In this document: positions 49,698-58,531 of the stretch, piece by piece
Position numbering within the stretch: position 1 is the stretch's first letter
Layout of the letters: each line of letters starts with the position of its first letter
Origin: JAOAFZ01 sp964412815
GTDB lineage: Bacteria; Patescibacteriota; Microgenomatia; UBA1406; GWC2-37-13
Assembly: GCA_964412815.1 (NCBI GenBank)
Contig: CAYPQF010000038.1
Location: 1-64,000 of the forward strand
DNA length: 64,000 nucleotides
Reading direction: 5' to 3'
Program-made: the position numbers and the translations under genes
The notes under the pieces: generated by a model
Databases searched by the model: none
Told to the model about the DNA's origin: nothing
The model's input: the letters and a program-made list of their open reading frames with translations, nothing else

Positions 49698-50621
49698 ATG
49701 AATCTCGTACACTTTGATGTCGACGAACATCTGAATAACCTGCTGACGGGCGAGAAGCACCCGTTTTCCCTTAAGTCATCCACGTTAGATCAACTTGCCA
49801 ACATAGCTACACTGGAAGCAGTCAGTGTCAAAGCCCAGTCTCATATTGACCAGGCTGTTCTGGATGCCCTGCCCAACCTCAAACTGATTGTGACCCGAAC
49901 GGTCGGACTCGACCATCTGGATATTGAGGCATGTAAAGCACGATCTGTTTCGGTATACCATATTCCCGACTACGGCTCATTTAACATTGCAGAACACGCC
50001 ATGGGCTTGATCCTTGCCGGAGCCAACCATGTCGTCAGCAGTAATACTTCTGTTCACAATGGAACGTTTACGCATAAGCCGTTCCTGCGCACCGCTCTCC
50101 GAGGTAAAACTATCGGTATTGTCGGCACCGGTCGTATCGGCATCGAACTGATCAAACTGGTTCAGGCATTCGGGATGAAAGTTATAGCCTTTGACCGCTT
50201 TCATAACCGCGATATGGAACAAGCTCTCGGATTTTCGTATGTAGAACTGGAAACCATCTGGGAAGAAGCAGATATCATATCCCTGCATGTACCGCTCTTC
50301 CCCGAGACACATCATTTTATAAACGCGGAAGCTATTGCACAGATGAAGCAGAACGTAATTCTAGTTAACACAGCCCGGGGAGAACTGATTGATTCTGAGG
50401 CCATTGTAACACATATCGACAAATTTAAGGCCGTTTGTCTGGATGTAATCGAAAACGAAAAACAGTTTTCCAAGGATCACCCGTTGCTCGGTCAGCCAAA
50501 AGTAATTATTACCCCGCATATTGCTTCGTTTTCTGACGAAACAATCAAGAGTATTGCCCGACAGACAGACGAATGCCTCCAGCGATATCTGTCCGGCGAT
50601 ACTACCCAGCAAGTTGCATAA
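49698..50621 (+). CDS. D-isomer-specific 2-hydroxyacid dehydrogenase (D-lactate dehydrogenase-like)
   Basis: 307 residues: RTVGLDHLDIEACKARSV, NAD-binding GIVGTGRIGIELIKL, NTARGELIDSEAI (catalytic Arg), CLDVIENEK (Glu region) and ITPHIASFSDET (His). The catalytic and substrate-binding pattern fits the D-lactate/hydroxyisocaproate branch more than 3-phosphoglycerate dehydrogenase. Probably regenerates NAD+ by reducing pyruvate in a fermentative cell. It is in one operon with pyrD-pyrK, which produces NADH. Confidence 0.85.
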   Translation: MNLVHFDVDEHLNNLLTGEKHPFSLKSSTLDQLANIATLEAVSVKAQSHIDQAVLDALPNLKLIVTRTVGLDHLDIEACKARSVSVYHIPDYGSFNIAEHAMGLILAGANHVVSSNTSVHNGTFTHKPFLRTALRGKTIGIVGTGRIGIELIKLVQAFGMKVIAFDRFHNRDMEQALGFSYVELETIWEEADIISLHVPLFPETHHFINAEAIAQMKQNVILVNTARGELIDSEAIVTHIDKFKAVCLDVIENEKQFSKDHPLLGQPKVIITPHIASFSDETIKSIARQTDECLQRYLSGDTTQQVA

Positions 50622-50677
50622 GATCACTCTCAACTGGACCTGCTGCACTCGGTACGCAGATAGTGTACTATAGATAT

Positions 50678-51772
50678 ATGAGTGAACTGCAGCCTCCCGT
50701 TCAGGATCAGACACAGGCCGAACGCCGGTCGTTTCGCCTGAACTTCACCCCGATACCGGAGCGTATCCGGACCGGAATCTCCCGGTTGGTAGATACGGTT
50801 CGCGGAAACAAAGCCTCACAACAATATACCGAAGCAGGAGTAACCCAGCGGCTACAGGAGCTGGGTGCACTACCAACACGACCAGAGATCCGCGTTGCCC
50901 CCACAGAATCTACCCCGGCTGTAGAATCCACAGAAAAGACAAAAAAACCAAAACGGTTTACTTCTCTCAAGAAAGTAGCCAAGATTCTTACCCGGATTGG
51001 CGCTCTGGCGGTAATCGCGCCGACAGCCTTCGCGGGCAGCGCTCCCCGGCCGATCTACGAACATCTCCATAACACCCCGGAGTTAATTCCTGTGATGGAT
51101 ACTTCGTTTCGACCGGATGTACGTATCGCATCGTATAACGATCAGGGTCGTGCCGCGGATGTGCCAGTAGATGGCATGCTGGTACTGGGTCGACAGGATG
51201 TGGTCAATGCAGAACAAACGGCTGTCCCCGGAGTAGAAGCACGCTATATTGACAAGGCATATTACCCGAAAGACCTGCTTCCCGAATTGATGGCAGGTCA
51301 CGATCCCAAAAAACTGATAACAGATATGGCACCTCTCTTTAATGACCGTATAAATGTGGTCGCGGTTGATATGGAAGAAGTAATGGCTCATCTTGAACAG
51401 CTCAAACAGCGATATGGCATTGATCAGAACTTGACCATTGACACCAATAATCCCATTGCGTATCAACAACCTCCGGAGTCTCAAGGATGGCCATTTTTCT
51501 ATACCATTAAGCCGGAAGATTATCAGGGACTCTCACCGGAAGCTATGGAGGCCGCTCTCGCAGAACAGTATGGGGAAGATGTAGCCTGGGATGACGAACT
51601 GCTCGAGTTTGTTGTGGATTCTCTCCAGGAGGGCGATATGATTTATGTGAACAATCAGGGAAGCACCCGTCGCGGTCCGGAAGCTAACTTTGGCATTGTA
51701 TTTACAGAACGGGAACACCAGATGGTCAGGGATGCAGTCAATAGACAGCCGGGTGCACTTACTCCGGAATAA
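50678..51772 (+). CDS. Membrane-anchored orphan protein, unknown
   Basis: 364 residues. The first ~95 are charged and probably cytoplasmic or disordered; one hydrophobic helix (KKVAKILTRIGALAVIAPTAF, about 98-118) precedes an extracellular domain with RIASYNDQGRAADVPVDGMLVLG, DAAYYPKDLLPELMAG-like and LPxEAMEAALAEQYGEDVAWDDE segments. No catalytic motif or known domain is recognised. ATG at 50678 has TACTAT 6 nt upstream. Its 3' end overlaps the convergent DUF4112 gene by 14 bases. Confidence 0.6.
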   Translation: MSELQPPVQDQTQAERRSFRLNFTPIPERIRTGISRLVDTVRGNKASQQYTEAGVTQRLQELGALPTRPEIRVAPTESTPAVESTEKTKKPKRFTSLKKVAKILTRIGALAVIAPTAFAGSAPRPIYEHLHNTPELIPVMDTSFRPDVRIASYNDQGRAADVPVDGMLVLGRQDVVNAEQTAVPGVEARYIDKAYYPKDLLPELMAGHDPKKLITDMAPLFNDRINVVAVDMEEVMAHLEQLKQRYGIDQNLTIDTNNPIAYQQPPESQGWPFFYTIKPEDYQGLSPEAMEAALAEQYGEDVAWDDELLEFVVDSLQEGDMIYVNNQGSTRRGPEANFGIVFTEREHQMVRDAVNRQPGALTPE

Positions 51773-52112
51773 CTCTGCCTTCCAGCGGTTTACCCGTAAT
51801 ATGCTCCTCCAGTAATGCCAGGTTTTTGATATTTGCCTTAAATATAAAGTCAGCAAAGTCTCCGAGTACCGGGACAGAGCCGATTACAAAATCAATAAAG
51901 ATATTGGTTATCATCCGGGCTACCTTCTGGCCGGGTAACTCCATCCGGATAGCGATCCAGATCAAATAAAACGAGAGCATCATCGGGATAATATCCCCAA
52001 TACCGGGAATAATGCCAATCAGGGCATCTGCCCCAAAACGTAACCCGAATATTTTATATTTCCCTTCTAAAAAGTTAGTCATGCTGCGCGCCGCGCGTAT
52101 ATGTTTTTCCAT
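51759..52112 (-). CDS. DUF4112 membrane protein
   Basis: 117 residues. FGLRFGADALIGIIPGIGDIIPMMLSFYLIW and FIDFVIGSVPVLGDFADFIFKANIKNL are the two halves of DUF4112, each a membrane segment with the 'G(I/V)P.(I/L)GD' motif. Function unknown. The start at 52112 gives the usual EKHIRAARSMTNFLE lead-in. It is divergent from the 52131 gene with 18 bp between the start codons. Confidence 0.85.
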   Translation of the reverse strand: MEKHIRAARSMTNFLEGKYKIFGLRFGADALIGIIPGIGDIIPMMLSFYLIWIAIRMELPGQKVARMITNIFIDFVIGSVPVLGDFADFIFKANIKNLALLEEHITGKPLEGRVIPE

Positions 52113-52118
52113 AATTGG

Positions 52119-52124
52119 TATAAT
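52119..52124 (+). promoter_or_regulatory. -10 box shared region of a compact divergent promoter
   Basis: TATAAT lies 6 nt before the plus-strand ATG (52131). The opposite strand reads TTATAC (52123-52118), 5 nt before the minus-strand ATG (52112). Two leaderless genes may therefore start from one TATA segment, allowing only one polymerase at a time. Confidence 0.5.
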
Positions 52125-52130
52125 TGATGT

Positions 52131-52349
52131 ATGACAACGAAAACCGAACTGGTTCGAACGTTCTCACATGATATAAAAAATTCTCTTGCCAGCATACAGT
52201 CGTATCTGTTCTTATTGTATCGAGAACTTGAAAAAGGTAACACTGATAATCTCCCCGCATACAAAGAAAAAATTGAAAACAAAATACAGACTGCTCTTTC
52301 TCAAGTGGAGGAACTTACCTCACACTTTCCGAATCCAGTCGATCGGTAA
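52131..52349 (+). CDS. Stand-alone histidine-phosphotransfer (DHp) segment
   Basis: 72 residues. RTFSHDIKNSLASIQSYLFLLYRELEKG matches the first helix of a histidine-kinase DHp domain with the phosphoacceptor His13, and the second half (KEKIENKIQTALSQVEELTSHF) fits its second helix. There is no ATPase domain and the frame closes cleanly after it. It could be a monomeric phosphorelay/dimerisation module for the kinase at 52626, or the remnant of a full kinase. Start set by the -10 box 6 nt upstream. Confidence 0.6.
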   Translation: MTTKTELVRTFSHDIKNSLASIQSYLFLLYRELEKGNTDNLPAYKEKIENKIQTALSQVEELTSHFPNPVDR

Positions 52350-52457
52350 CTTCCTGCTGTTCATGAGCACCATCGGCACATCATATGAATCATATTTTTT
52401 TATCAGGATGCGCTGACGCTTGTCGATGCCGAGTAGTTTTTCCATAATTGTTCTCAT
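52320..52457 (-). CDS. Small basic protein, 45 aa, unknown
   Basis: ATG at 52457 follows TATCAT by exactly 6 nt (52464-52469), then 45 codons (MRTIMEKLLGIDKRQRILIK..., ending PIDWIRKV) to a TGA at 52320. It overlaps the end of the convergent DHp gene by 30 bases. The promoter spacing, identical to that of surrounding genes, is the main support. No family recognised. Confidence 0.45.
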   Translation of the reverse strand: MRTIMEKLLGIDKRQRILIKKYDSYDVPMVLMNSRKLPIDWIRKV

Positions 52458-52625
52458 AGTGCTATGATATCTCCTTTGTATAATAGCGCAATAAATACTT
52501 CATAAATGAATAATAAGAAGGTTGATTATTTTTATTACACTTTCTTAACATACTTTTTGCACAACTATGGATACTTTCGTATATGATGAGGGAGAATAAC
52601 CATTGCTTAGTCGCACTATTTCAGC

Positions 52626-53783
52626 ATGTCCACCGATTTACAAACTGTTTATAAAGCTGCAGTAGATTTAGCTCAATCAACCAACGATACTCACGACTTG
52701 TATCAACACATAGTCGATAAAGCCGCTACCCTCTCTCACTCAGTAGAAGTAAAATTATGTGTGTTCCTGCCAGACCCACTCTGCGAGGAATACTCACTGC
52801 AGCGGGGTTGTCTGGAAAAATCTTTTTATTCAATAGATCAGGTTAAAAAACTGATCTCTGGAGAACTGGCAATCTATTCACGCACAGAGATCTCTCTTCC
52901 CGCAGGACTGGAAACAATTGATTCACCCACCATCCTGATTATGCCATTGATGCAGGGAAAAAAACTCAAAGGTTGTCTGGTAATGTATTCAACCAAGTCG
53001 ACATTTACCAGCACCGAAAAAACCTCGTTACTGCTGTTTCGTACTATCGCTAATCTAGCGTTATCAGAAGAGGAATCTTCTAAACTGGCGTATGAAGCGC
53101 GCATTACCCGTGACCAGTTTATTACTATGGCTGCCCACGAACTGCGCACGCCGTTGACGGTAATCAACGGGTATGTCGATCTGCTCTCACAACGGATACC
53201 GGAAGAAAAAAAGAACGTCAGAGAGTATATAGAAAACTTATCCCTCGAAACCCAGCGGCTGACTTTTCTGGTGAAAAACCTGCTTGATGTCAATTTGATT
53301 CATGCAAACAAAATTGAATGGCATTTTCAGGAGCAGCCGATTCATCTATTGATCGAAAGCACGGTTCGGCAATTTAAAAAACTCTATCCTCGTCGTGAGC
53401 TTACTATCAAATACCAACTTGATAAGGATGAGGTAATGGTTGTCGTTGATGGTGAAAAAATATACAAAGTACTGCTGAGCTTATTGGATAATGCAGCAAA
53501 ATTTTCTGGAGAGACTTCTCCCATTCGTATCTGCGTCTTCGAAGAAGAAGATTACATTGTTATCTCTATTAAAGACTTTGGAACCGGAATGGAGAAAGAA
53601 GTGATATCGCAGGCATTAAAAGGTTTTTATAAAGCTCCAAATAACACCAGGGAAGGGATGGGAGTCGGGCTGTTTCTTGCGCACTACATCGCGACTCATC
53701 ATAATGGATCACTTGGGGTCAAGTCACAGCCAGGCAAAGGAACGACTATTGAGCTTCGTATCAACAAGAGTATCCTTTCATAA
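52626..53783 (+). CDS. Sensor histidine kinase with N-terminal GAF-like domain
   Basis: 385 residues, no membrane segment: a GAF-like sensor domain (1-~150), HisKA with His171 in MAAHELRTPLTVINGY, then HATPase_c with the N box LLDNAAKFSG, G1 IKDFGTGME, and G2 EGMGVGLFLAHYIA. A soluble kinase sensing an internal signal. TTGCAC (52558-52563) with a TATATG/TATGAT box downstream gives a ~35-nt leader. The cognate response regulator is probably the convergent gene at 53792. Confidence 0.9.
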   Translation: MSTDLQTVYKAAVDLAQSTNDTHDLYQHIVDKAATLSHSVEVKLCVFLPDPLCEEYSLQRGCLEKSFYSIDQVKKLISGELAIYSRTEISLPAGLETIDSPTILIMPLMQGKKLKGCLVMYSTKSTFTSTEKTSLLLFRTIANLALSEEESSKLAYEARITRDQFITMAAHELRTPLTVINGYVDLLSQRIPEEKKNVREYIENLSLETQRLTFLVKNLLDVNLIHANKIEWHFQEQPIHLLIESTVRQFKKLYPRRELTIKYQLDKDEVMVVVDGEKIYKVLLSLLDNAAKFSGETSPIRICVFEEEDYIVISIKDFGTGMEKEVISQALKGFYKAPNNTREGMGVGLFLAHYIATHHNGSLGVKSQPGKGTTIELRINKSILS

Positions 53784-53796
53784 CCTTGCGGTTATG
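53779..53796. terminator. Hairpin between convergent kinase and regulator genes
   Basis: CATAACC-TTGC-GGTTATG, a 7-bp stem that contains the stop codons of both genes, followed on the plus strand by CTTCTTTC. A weak bidirectional stop. Confidence 0.5.
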
Positions 53797-54472
53797 CTTC
53801 TTTCATAATATAACCAAAGCCACGAACTGAATGAATCAGCTTAACGGGTTGACCATGGTCAATCTTTTTGCGGAGATATCCGATATAGACATCTACAATA
53901 CGAGTATCGACATCAACAGAAGACATCCACAGCCGGTTGAGGATCATGTCTCGGGTGAGAATACGGTTCTGATTCTGCATCATATACTGAAGCAGTTTCA
54001 GTTCCTGAGGAGTCAGCGAGATCTCTTTTCCACCACGTTTGACCGTCAACGTCTTGGTATCAAGTTCAAGATCCGCCAGGTTGAGCATACTATTCTCTCC
54101 GGATGCCCGGCGGAGACGTGCCTGAATGCGGGCAATCAGAATGTCAGCGACAAACGGTTTGGTCAGATAATCGTCCGCTCCCAGATTCAATCCTTGTACA
54201 ATCTGATTGGCTGAATCCTTGGCAGTCAAGATGATGACTCGAATATCGGGAAACTCAGTTCTTATCTGTGTACAGATGGACTCTCCACTAATATCCGGTA
54301 ACCCCAGATCCAGCAAAACCAGATCCGGTTGAGTCTTTTTTATGATCTTGAGCGCGTTTACTCCATCTGAAGCAGTGACTACGTTATAGTTGTGTTCGAG
54401 CAGTAGTTGTTTAATATAATTGCGAATTCCTTCATCATCTTCAATGACAAGAATAGTTGAGAGCATTGACAT
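53792..54472 (-). CDS. OmpR/PhoB-family response regulator
   Basis: 226 residues: receiver domain with acidic EDD (11-13), phosphoacceptor Asp55 (LVLLDLGLPD), Thr in ILTAKD and Lys in LTKPF, then a winged-helix DNA-binding domain (ISLTPQELKLLQYMMQNQNRILTRD ... RIVDVYIGYLRKKID ... IHSVRGFGYIM). KdpE/PhoB-like. TATAAT (54479-54484) ends exactly 6 nt before ATG. Convergent with the kinase gene, so the pair is expressed from separate promoters. Confidence 0.93.
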   Translation of the reverse strand: MSMLSTILVIEDDEGIRNYIKQLLLEHNYNVVTASDGVNALKIIKKTQPDLVLLDLGLPDISGESICTQIRTEFPDIRVIILTAKDSANQIVQGLNLGADDYLTKPFVADILIARIQARLRRASGENSMLNLADLELDTKTLTVKRGGKEISLTPQELKLLQYMMQNQNRILTRDMILNRLWMSSVDVDTRIVDVYIGYLRKKIDHGQPVKLIHSVRGFGYIMKEA

Positions 54473-54583
54473 AGTTTGATTATAACTTAATATTCGATTG
54501 CCATTAATTCTATAAGTCTATGACGAGACCATTGTAAGAATAGTGTAAATGTTTTGTAAATAGGTGGCCACCTATATCCTAAT

Positions 54584-54835
54584 TTATCTTTTCAGTAACC
54601 GACCGATCCAGATCAAAACGACAGCTCCGAGTGTTGCAACAATCAGACTGTATAAGTTGAACCCGGTTGCTCCACTTTGTCCAAACAGATTCATGATGAA
54701 TCCTCCAACGATTGCGCCGATGACACCGAGAACGATATCCATAAAAGCGCCTTGACGTGCGTTTGTACCCATGATGATTGATGCGAGCCATCCTGCAACT
54801 AATCCAAGTACAATCCAGAGTAAAAAGTCCACCAT
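54584..54835 (-). CDS. GlsB/YeaQ/YmgE-family membrane protein
   Basis: 83 residues, three helices: LLWIVLGLVAGWLASIIMGTNARQG, FMDIVLGVIGAIVGGFIMNLFG and the last LYSLIVATLGAVVLIWIGRLL match the transglycosylase-associated/GlsB stress family almost end to end. Function unknown. The start at 54835 (MVDFLLWIV) is the family N-terminus; a GGGGG ribosome-site-like run lies 10-12 nt upstream. Confidence 0.9.
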   Translation of the reverse strand: MVDFLLWIVLGLVAGWLASIIMGTNARQGAFMDIVLGVIGAIVGGFIMNLFGQSGATGFNLYSLIVATLGAVVLIWIGRLLKR

Positions 54836-55092
54836 ACCGATTTGCACCCCCTTTTGATACGTAATTTGTAATTGCTTGAGTCCATGATACGAAGGTTTAA
54901 TCAAAGTTCTACCTACAAAGCAGTAAAGATAATGTAAGAAGGTTAAGAACCGGTATGTATTATTTATACCTTGACAAATAGAAAAATAGTACTATAGTTA
55001 TTGTTGTCAGAACAAACTGTAAATATTGTAAGTTCTGATCTATTATTTTTTAAATTAAAAGTGGTGTCGAGGTAAAATCTTGACCAATCTGT

Positions 55093-57087
55093 ATGGAACA
55101 CCATCTGGTTCTATTTACCGGGTTATTCTTCGGAATATTCCTCTTGGTAACAACCCTTCTTCTTGTTTTTAGTAAAAAGTTCACCTCTGTGCCGTTCACG
55201 GTAGCGCTGCTGATCGCAGGCTTCCTGAGCCAAAATATCATACGATTCTTCAATATAGACTTTCATCTCACGCTCAGCCCGGACGTTATCTACTTTATTC
55301 TGCTGCCTATTCTGTTGTTTGAATCTGCTTTTAATATCAACATTCATCAGTTTAAGATCCAGTTTAAGACGATTAGTTTTCTCGCCACATTCGGTCTCTT
55401 AATCTCGGTTTTTGTTGTGGCAGGCTTCCTGTTTTATACACTTGGATTACCCTTTGAGATCGCACTGCTCTTTGGCGCAATTATTTCAGCCACCGATCCA
55501 ATTGCAGTTATTGCGCTCTTTAAAAACCTGGGAGGTCCAAAGCGTCTTGGACTGCTAGCAGATGGAGAAAGTATGTTTAATGACGCGACCGGTGTTATCG
55601 TCTTTAAGATCGTTTCCACATTTGTTCTGGCAAATCAGGCGTTTTCAACCGGAGCTATCGTACCGAGTGTCGGAAACTTCCTGTATGTGTTTATCGGCAG
55701 TATGGTATTCGGAGCATTGGTGGGAGCTTTCTTTACCAATATCTTTGCCCAGTTTAAACATGACCGGGTTGGATTAACCACCATCTCAATTGCGGTTGCA
55801 ATTCTGGTCTTCGGCGGTTCTGAACATTTCTTCGGACTGTCAGGGGTTATCACCACCGTAGTCACCGCATTAATTCTGGGGAACTTTGCCAAGCCTAAAA
55901 TTACCAGCCATACCTTACACTTTATGGAAGAATTCTGGGAAAACCTGGGTGTCTACTGTATCGGACTGGTATTCTTCTTCTCCACCTTTAATCTGGATAT
56001 CTCGATCTTTAGTGATGTTTCCGCGTTCTCCATCGGTATGGCAGTTCTGTCTGTACTGATTGCCCGCGCAGTATCCATTTACTTTAGTTGCTGGATTACA
56101 AACAATACACCGTTCTTTAATGATGAACCGAATGTACCGCTCCGCTGGCAGCATATTCTGAACTGGGGAGGTCTGCGTGGCGTTATCCCGCTGGTACTCG
56201 TATACTCACTTCCGGAAGATTTCGCCTATTACAACGAGATGCTTGCCTTTACACTGGGGTCATTCCTGTTTACCCTCCTGATCAACGGATTTACCATTAA
56301 GTTCCTGTTAACCGGACTGGGTCTTCATTTGCCCGAGAAGGAAGAGGAGATTATCAAAGAAGAGACTGATATCTTCACCCTGGAAGAGCTGAAGAATCTA
56401 CTGAAAAAGCTGCCACAGGATGAATTCCAGGAGAGTGTCATCGAGAAAGTTGAGACTGAACTGACAAATGAACAGAAAGAACATCGTAAAAGACTGAAAG
56501 ATCTGACTGTTGACGATGATCTGCTGCTCCGCAGTTTCACCTTGCAATCTCTACAGATTGAGCGCACAACTGCTCATGAACTGCACGAACAGGGATATGT
56601 AAACGAACGCGTCTATATGGAATTCGAGACAGAACTGGATCTGCAATTGGATGCGCTCGAATACCCTGAGGTCTTTGCCAAGACGAAGACTGAAAAGACT
56701 GGATTAATTAAGAGTCGTGTGTCATTCCGGAGATCACTTACCCGTCTGAATGAACTGTCAAAGTGGCTGCCATTCCTTGGCTTTATTATCCGCACAACAG
56801 AAAAAGAAGCTATTGAGACACGATACATGCTCCTCAAGACACGTCTGATTGCCAGTAATGATGTCCTCTGGTATCTGAACTATGTCAAACAGTTTGTAAA
56901 AGATCGTCAAAAGGTTCTTGAAGGAATCTCTGCTCTGGAACAAAAACATATGGAGTTTGTGGAAGATAACCGCAAACAGATTGAACATATGGTAAAAGAG
57001 TACCCGGAGATTCTCGAAGAATTTGAAAAGAAGATTATTTATGCACTGCTGGATAGACAGGAACAGCACAATCATTTTGTAATCTAA
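55093..57087 (+). CDS. NhaP-type Na+/H+ antiporter with long cytoplasmic tail
   Basis: 664 residues. The CPA1 core (1-~415) has 12 helices, with FESAFNINI, ATDPIAVIALFKNLG (Asp135) and ESMFNDATGVIVF (Glu159, Asn163, Asp164), the ion-binding residues. The last ~250 residues are hydrophilic and helical (EEEIIKEETDIFTLEEL ... EFEKKIIYALLDRQEQH), a large regulatory tail without a recognised domain such as RCK or cNMP. With the antiporters at 11411 and 18355 it makes three cation/proton exchangers in 45 kb, so ion homeostasis seems important. Confidence 0.92.
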   Translation: MEHHLVLFTGLFFGIFLLVTTLLLVFSKKFTSVPFTVALLIAGFLSQNIIRFFNIDFHLTLSPDVIYFILLPILLFESAFNINIHQFKIQFKTISFLATFGLLISVFVVAGFLFYTLGLPFEIALLFGAIISATDPIAVIALFKNLGGPKRLGLLADGESMFNDATGVIVFKIVSTFVLANQAFSTGAIVPSVGNFLYVFIGSMVFGALVGAFFTNIFAQFKHDRVGLTTISIAVAILVFGGSEHFFGLSGVITTVVTALILGNFAKPKITSHTLHFMEEFWENLGVYCIGLVFFFSTFNLDISIFSDVSAFSIGMAVLSVLIARAVSIYFSCWITNNTPFFNDEPNVPLRWQHILNWGGLRGVIPLVLVYSLPEDFAYYNEMLAFTLGSFLFTLLINGFTIKFLLTGLGLHLPEKEEEIIKEETDIFTLEELKNLLKKLPQDEFQESVIEKVETELTNEQKEHRKRLKDLTVDDDLLLRSFTLQSLQIERTTAHELHEQGYVNERVYMEFETELDLQLDALEYPEVFAKTKTEKTGLIKSRVSFRRSLTRLNELSKWLPFLGFIIRTTEKEAIETRYMLLKTRLIASNDVLWYLNYVKQFVKDRQKVLEGISALEQKHMEFVEDNRKQIEHMVKEYPEILEEFEKKIIYALLDRQEQHNHFVI

Positions 57088-57098
57088 CCCCCTACCGG

Positions 57099-57145
57099 TT
57101 GGTGCCGCGGCAGACGTATGTTTGTCAGGCACCAATCTTTTTTTT
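57099..57145 (+). terminator. Intrinsic terminator after the NhaP-type antiporter
   Basis: TTGGTGCC (57099-57106) pairs with GGCACCAA (57128-57135), a perfect 8-bp stem with a 21-nt loop, followed by TCTTTTTTTT. Confidence 0.85.
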
Positions 57146-57192
57146 CACCTCATCTGCACGAACCGCACATAGAACAGGATCGCTCAGCCCGC

Positions 57193-57420
57193 TTACCGCT
57201 GATCTTTTAGTTTCTTAAGTTCATTTGCCTGATCCTCATAATAGTTGATCAGTTCGTTTAACTCACCTTCATTCATCGTTTCTGCGTTCATCGCAACCGG
57301 CTGGAGCTGTCGTACTTCCATTTGTTCCAAACGATGATTAATAACAGCAAAAGAGACAGCACTACCTAACAAAACACCAATGATGCCATATGTCACTGCT
57401 CTACGGTCAAATGTTTTCAT
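57193..57420 (-). CDS. Small single-span membrane protein, unknown
   Basis: 75 residues: basic head (MKTFDRRA), one helix (about 8-27, VTYGIIGVLLGSAVSFAVI) and a polar helical tail (LINYYEDQANELKKLKDQR) likely outside or coiled. The tail includes EGELNELINYYEDQANELK, reminiscent of DUF305-like fragments but too short to assign. Start at 57420 with TATAAG 9 nt upstream. Confidence 0.6.
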   Translation of the reverse strand: MKTFDRRAVTYGIIGVLLGSAVSFAVINHRLEQMEVRQLQPVAMNAETMNEGELNELINYYEDQANELKKLKDQR

Positions 57421-57563
57421 ATCATTCAAATGAACTTATAATTTCAGAACTCATTATAGCGTATATAACGTAAAAATCAGGTAATTTATACCAAAATATA
57501 CATACGCAGACTACACAGTAATAAATTTACGTGAGAGCCTCTACATGCTACAATATCCCTACC

Positions 57564-58484
57564 ATGATCTCGATTTTTTATAAAAATACCAGATCGAAGA
57601 AGATTCATAAGCTGGAAGACTACCGGTCAAACTCCTGGATCTCTGTTGAGGAACCGACTGACGAAGAGCTTGAGACTGTTGCTACACGGTATAAAATTGA
57701 TATCGGGTTGTTACAGGACGCTATGGACATCAACGAACTACCTCGCGTAGAATACGAGGACGGGATCCTGTATGTCTTTACCCGCTTTGTGTACGGCTAT
57801 GGCACCAGTGTTCTCACTGCCCCCATGCTGATAGTAATGACGCGAGGATCACTCCTCACCATCTCGCCGAAATCACTCCCGTTCCTGGAACGGTTTCTTA
57901 ACGGAAAAATTGCGTTTAACACCATTGACCGTACTACCCTGTTGCTCAAAATCCTGCGCCAGATCAGTTCTAACTACACAAACTCCTTGAACAGTCTCGG
58001 GAAAAAAATTATCGGATTCAGTAAGCGGGTAGAGAATATTAAGAATAAAGATATCGTTCAGTTTATTCAGTATGAGAATATTTTGTACGATCTCAATACT
58101 GCTCTGGTACGAAACGAGACCATCTTCCGAAACTTAATGACAGGGAAAGTAATGAAATTTTCTGAAGATGAAATTGACCTGGTCGAAGATCTGGCGCTGG
58201 AGAATGCACAGAATATGGAGATTGCCAAGGATAACATCCGTACGATTGTCAATGTCCGCGAGTCGTACTCCACCATTCTGACGAACAACTTGAACAACGT
58301 CATCAAACTCTTTACTTCACTCACCGTAATTCTCACCATACCGACAATCCTGGGTTCATTTTTCGGTATGAATGTGGCCCTACCCCTCGCCGATCATCCC
58401 TATGCCTTCTACGAGATCATTATTGTGTGTCTGATTCTCATGCTGATTCTGGTCGTCATCTTTATTAAGAGAGACTGGCTGTAA
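57564..58484 (+). CDS. corA: CorA-type Mg2+ transporter
   Basis: 306 residues: soluble N-terminal domain with long alpha-helical stretches, two C-terminal helices, and the signature GMN (268-270) in GSFFGMNVALP, followed by the final YEIIIVCLILMLILVVIF helix and RDWL. It forms pentameric Mg2+ (or Co2+/Ni2+) channels. Start at 57564 fits the family N-terminus; TACAAT ends 9 nt upstream. Confidence 0.92.
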   Translation: MISIFYKNTRSKKIHKLEDYRSNSWISVEEPTDEELETVATRYKIDIGLLQDAMDINELPRVEYEDGILYVFTRFVYGYGTSVLTAPMLIVMTRGSLLTISPKSLPFLERFLNGKIAFNTIDRTTLLLKILRQISSNYTNSLNSLGKKIIGFSKRVENIKNKDIVQFIQYENILYDLNTALVRNETIFRNLMTGKVMKFSEDEIDLVEDLALENAQNMEIAKDNIRTIVNVRESYSTILTNNLNNVIKLFTSLTVILTIPTILGSFFGMNVALPLADHPYAFYEIIIVCLILMLILVVIFIKRDWL

Positions 58485-58531
58485 TCTCTCTGTGCAGCGT
58501 GACGTAGTTTCTGGCTCAACTATATACCGAC

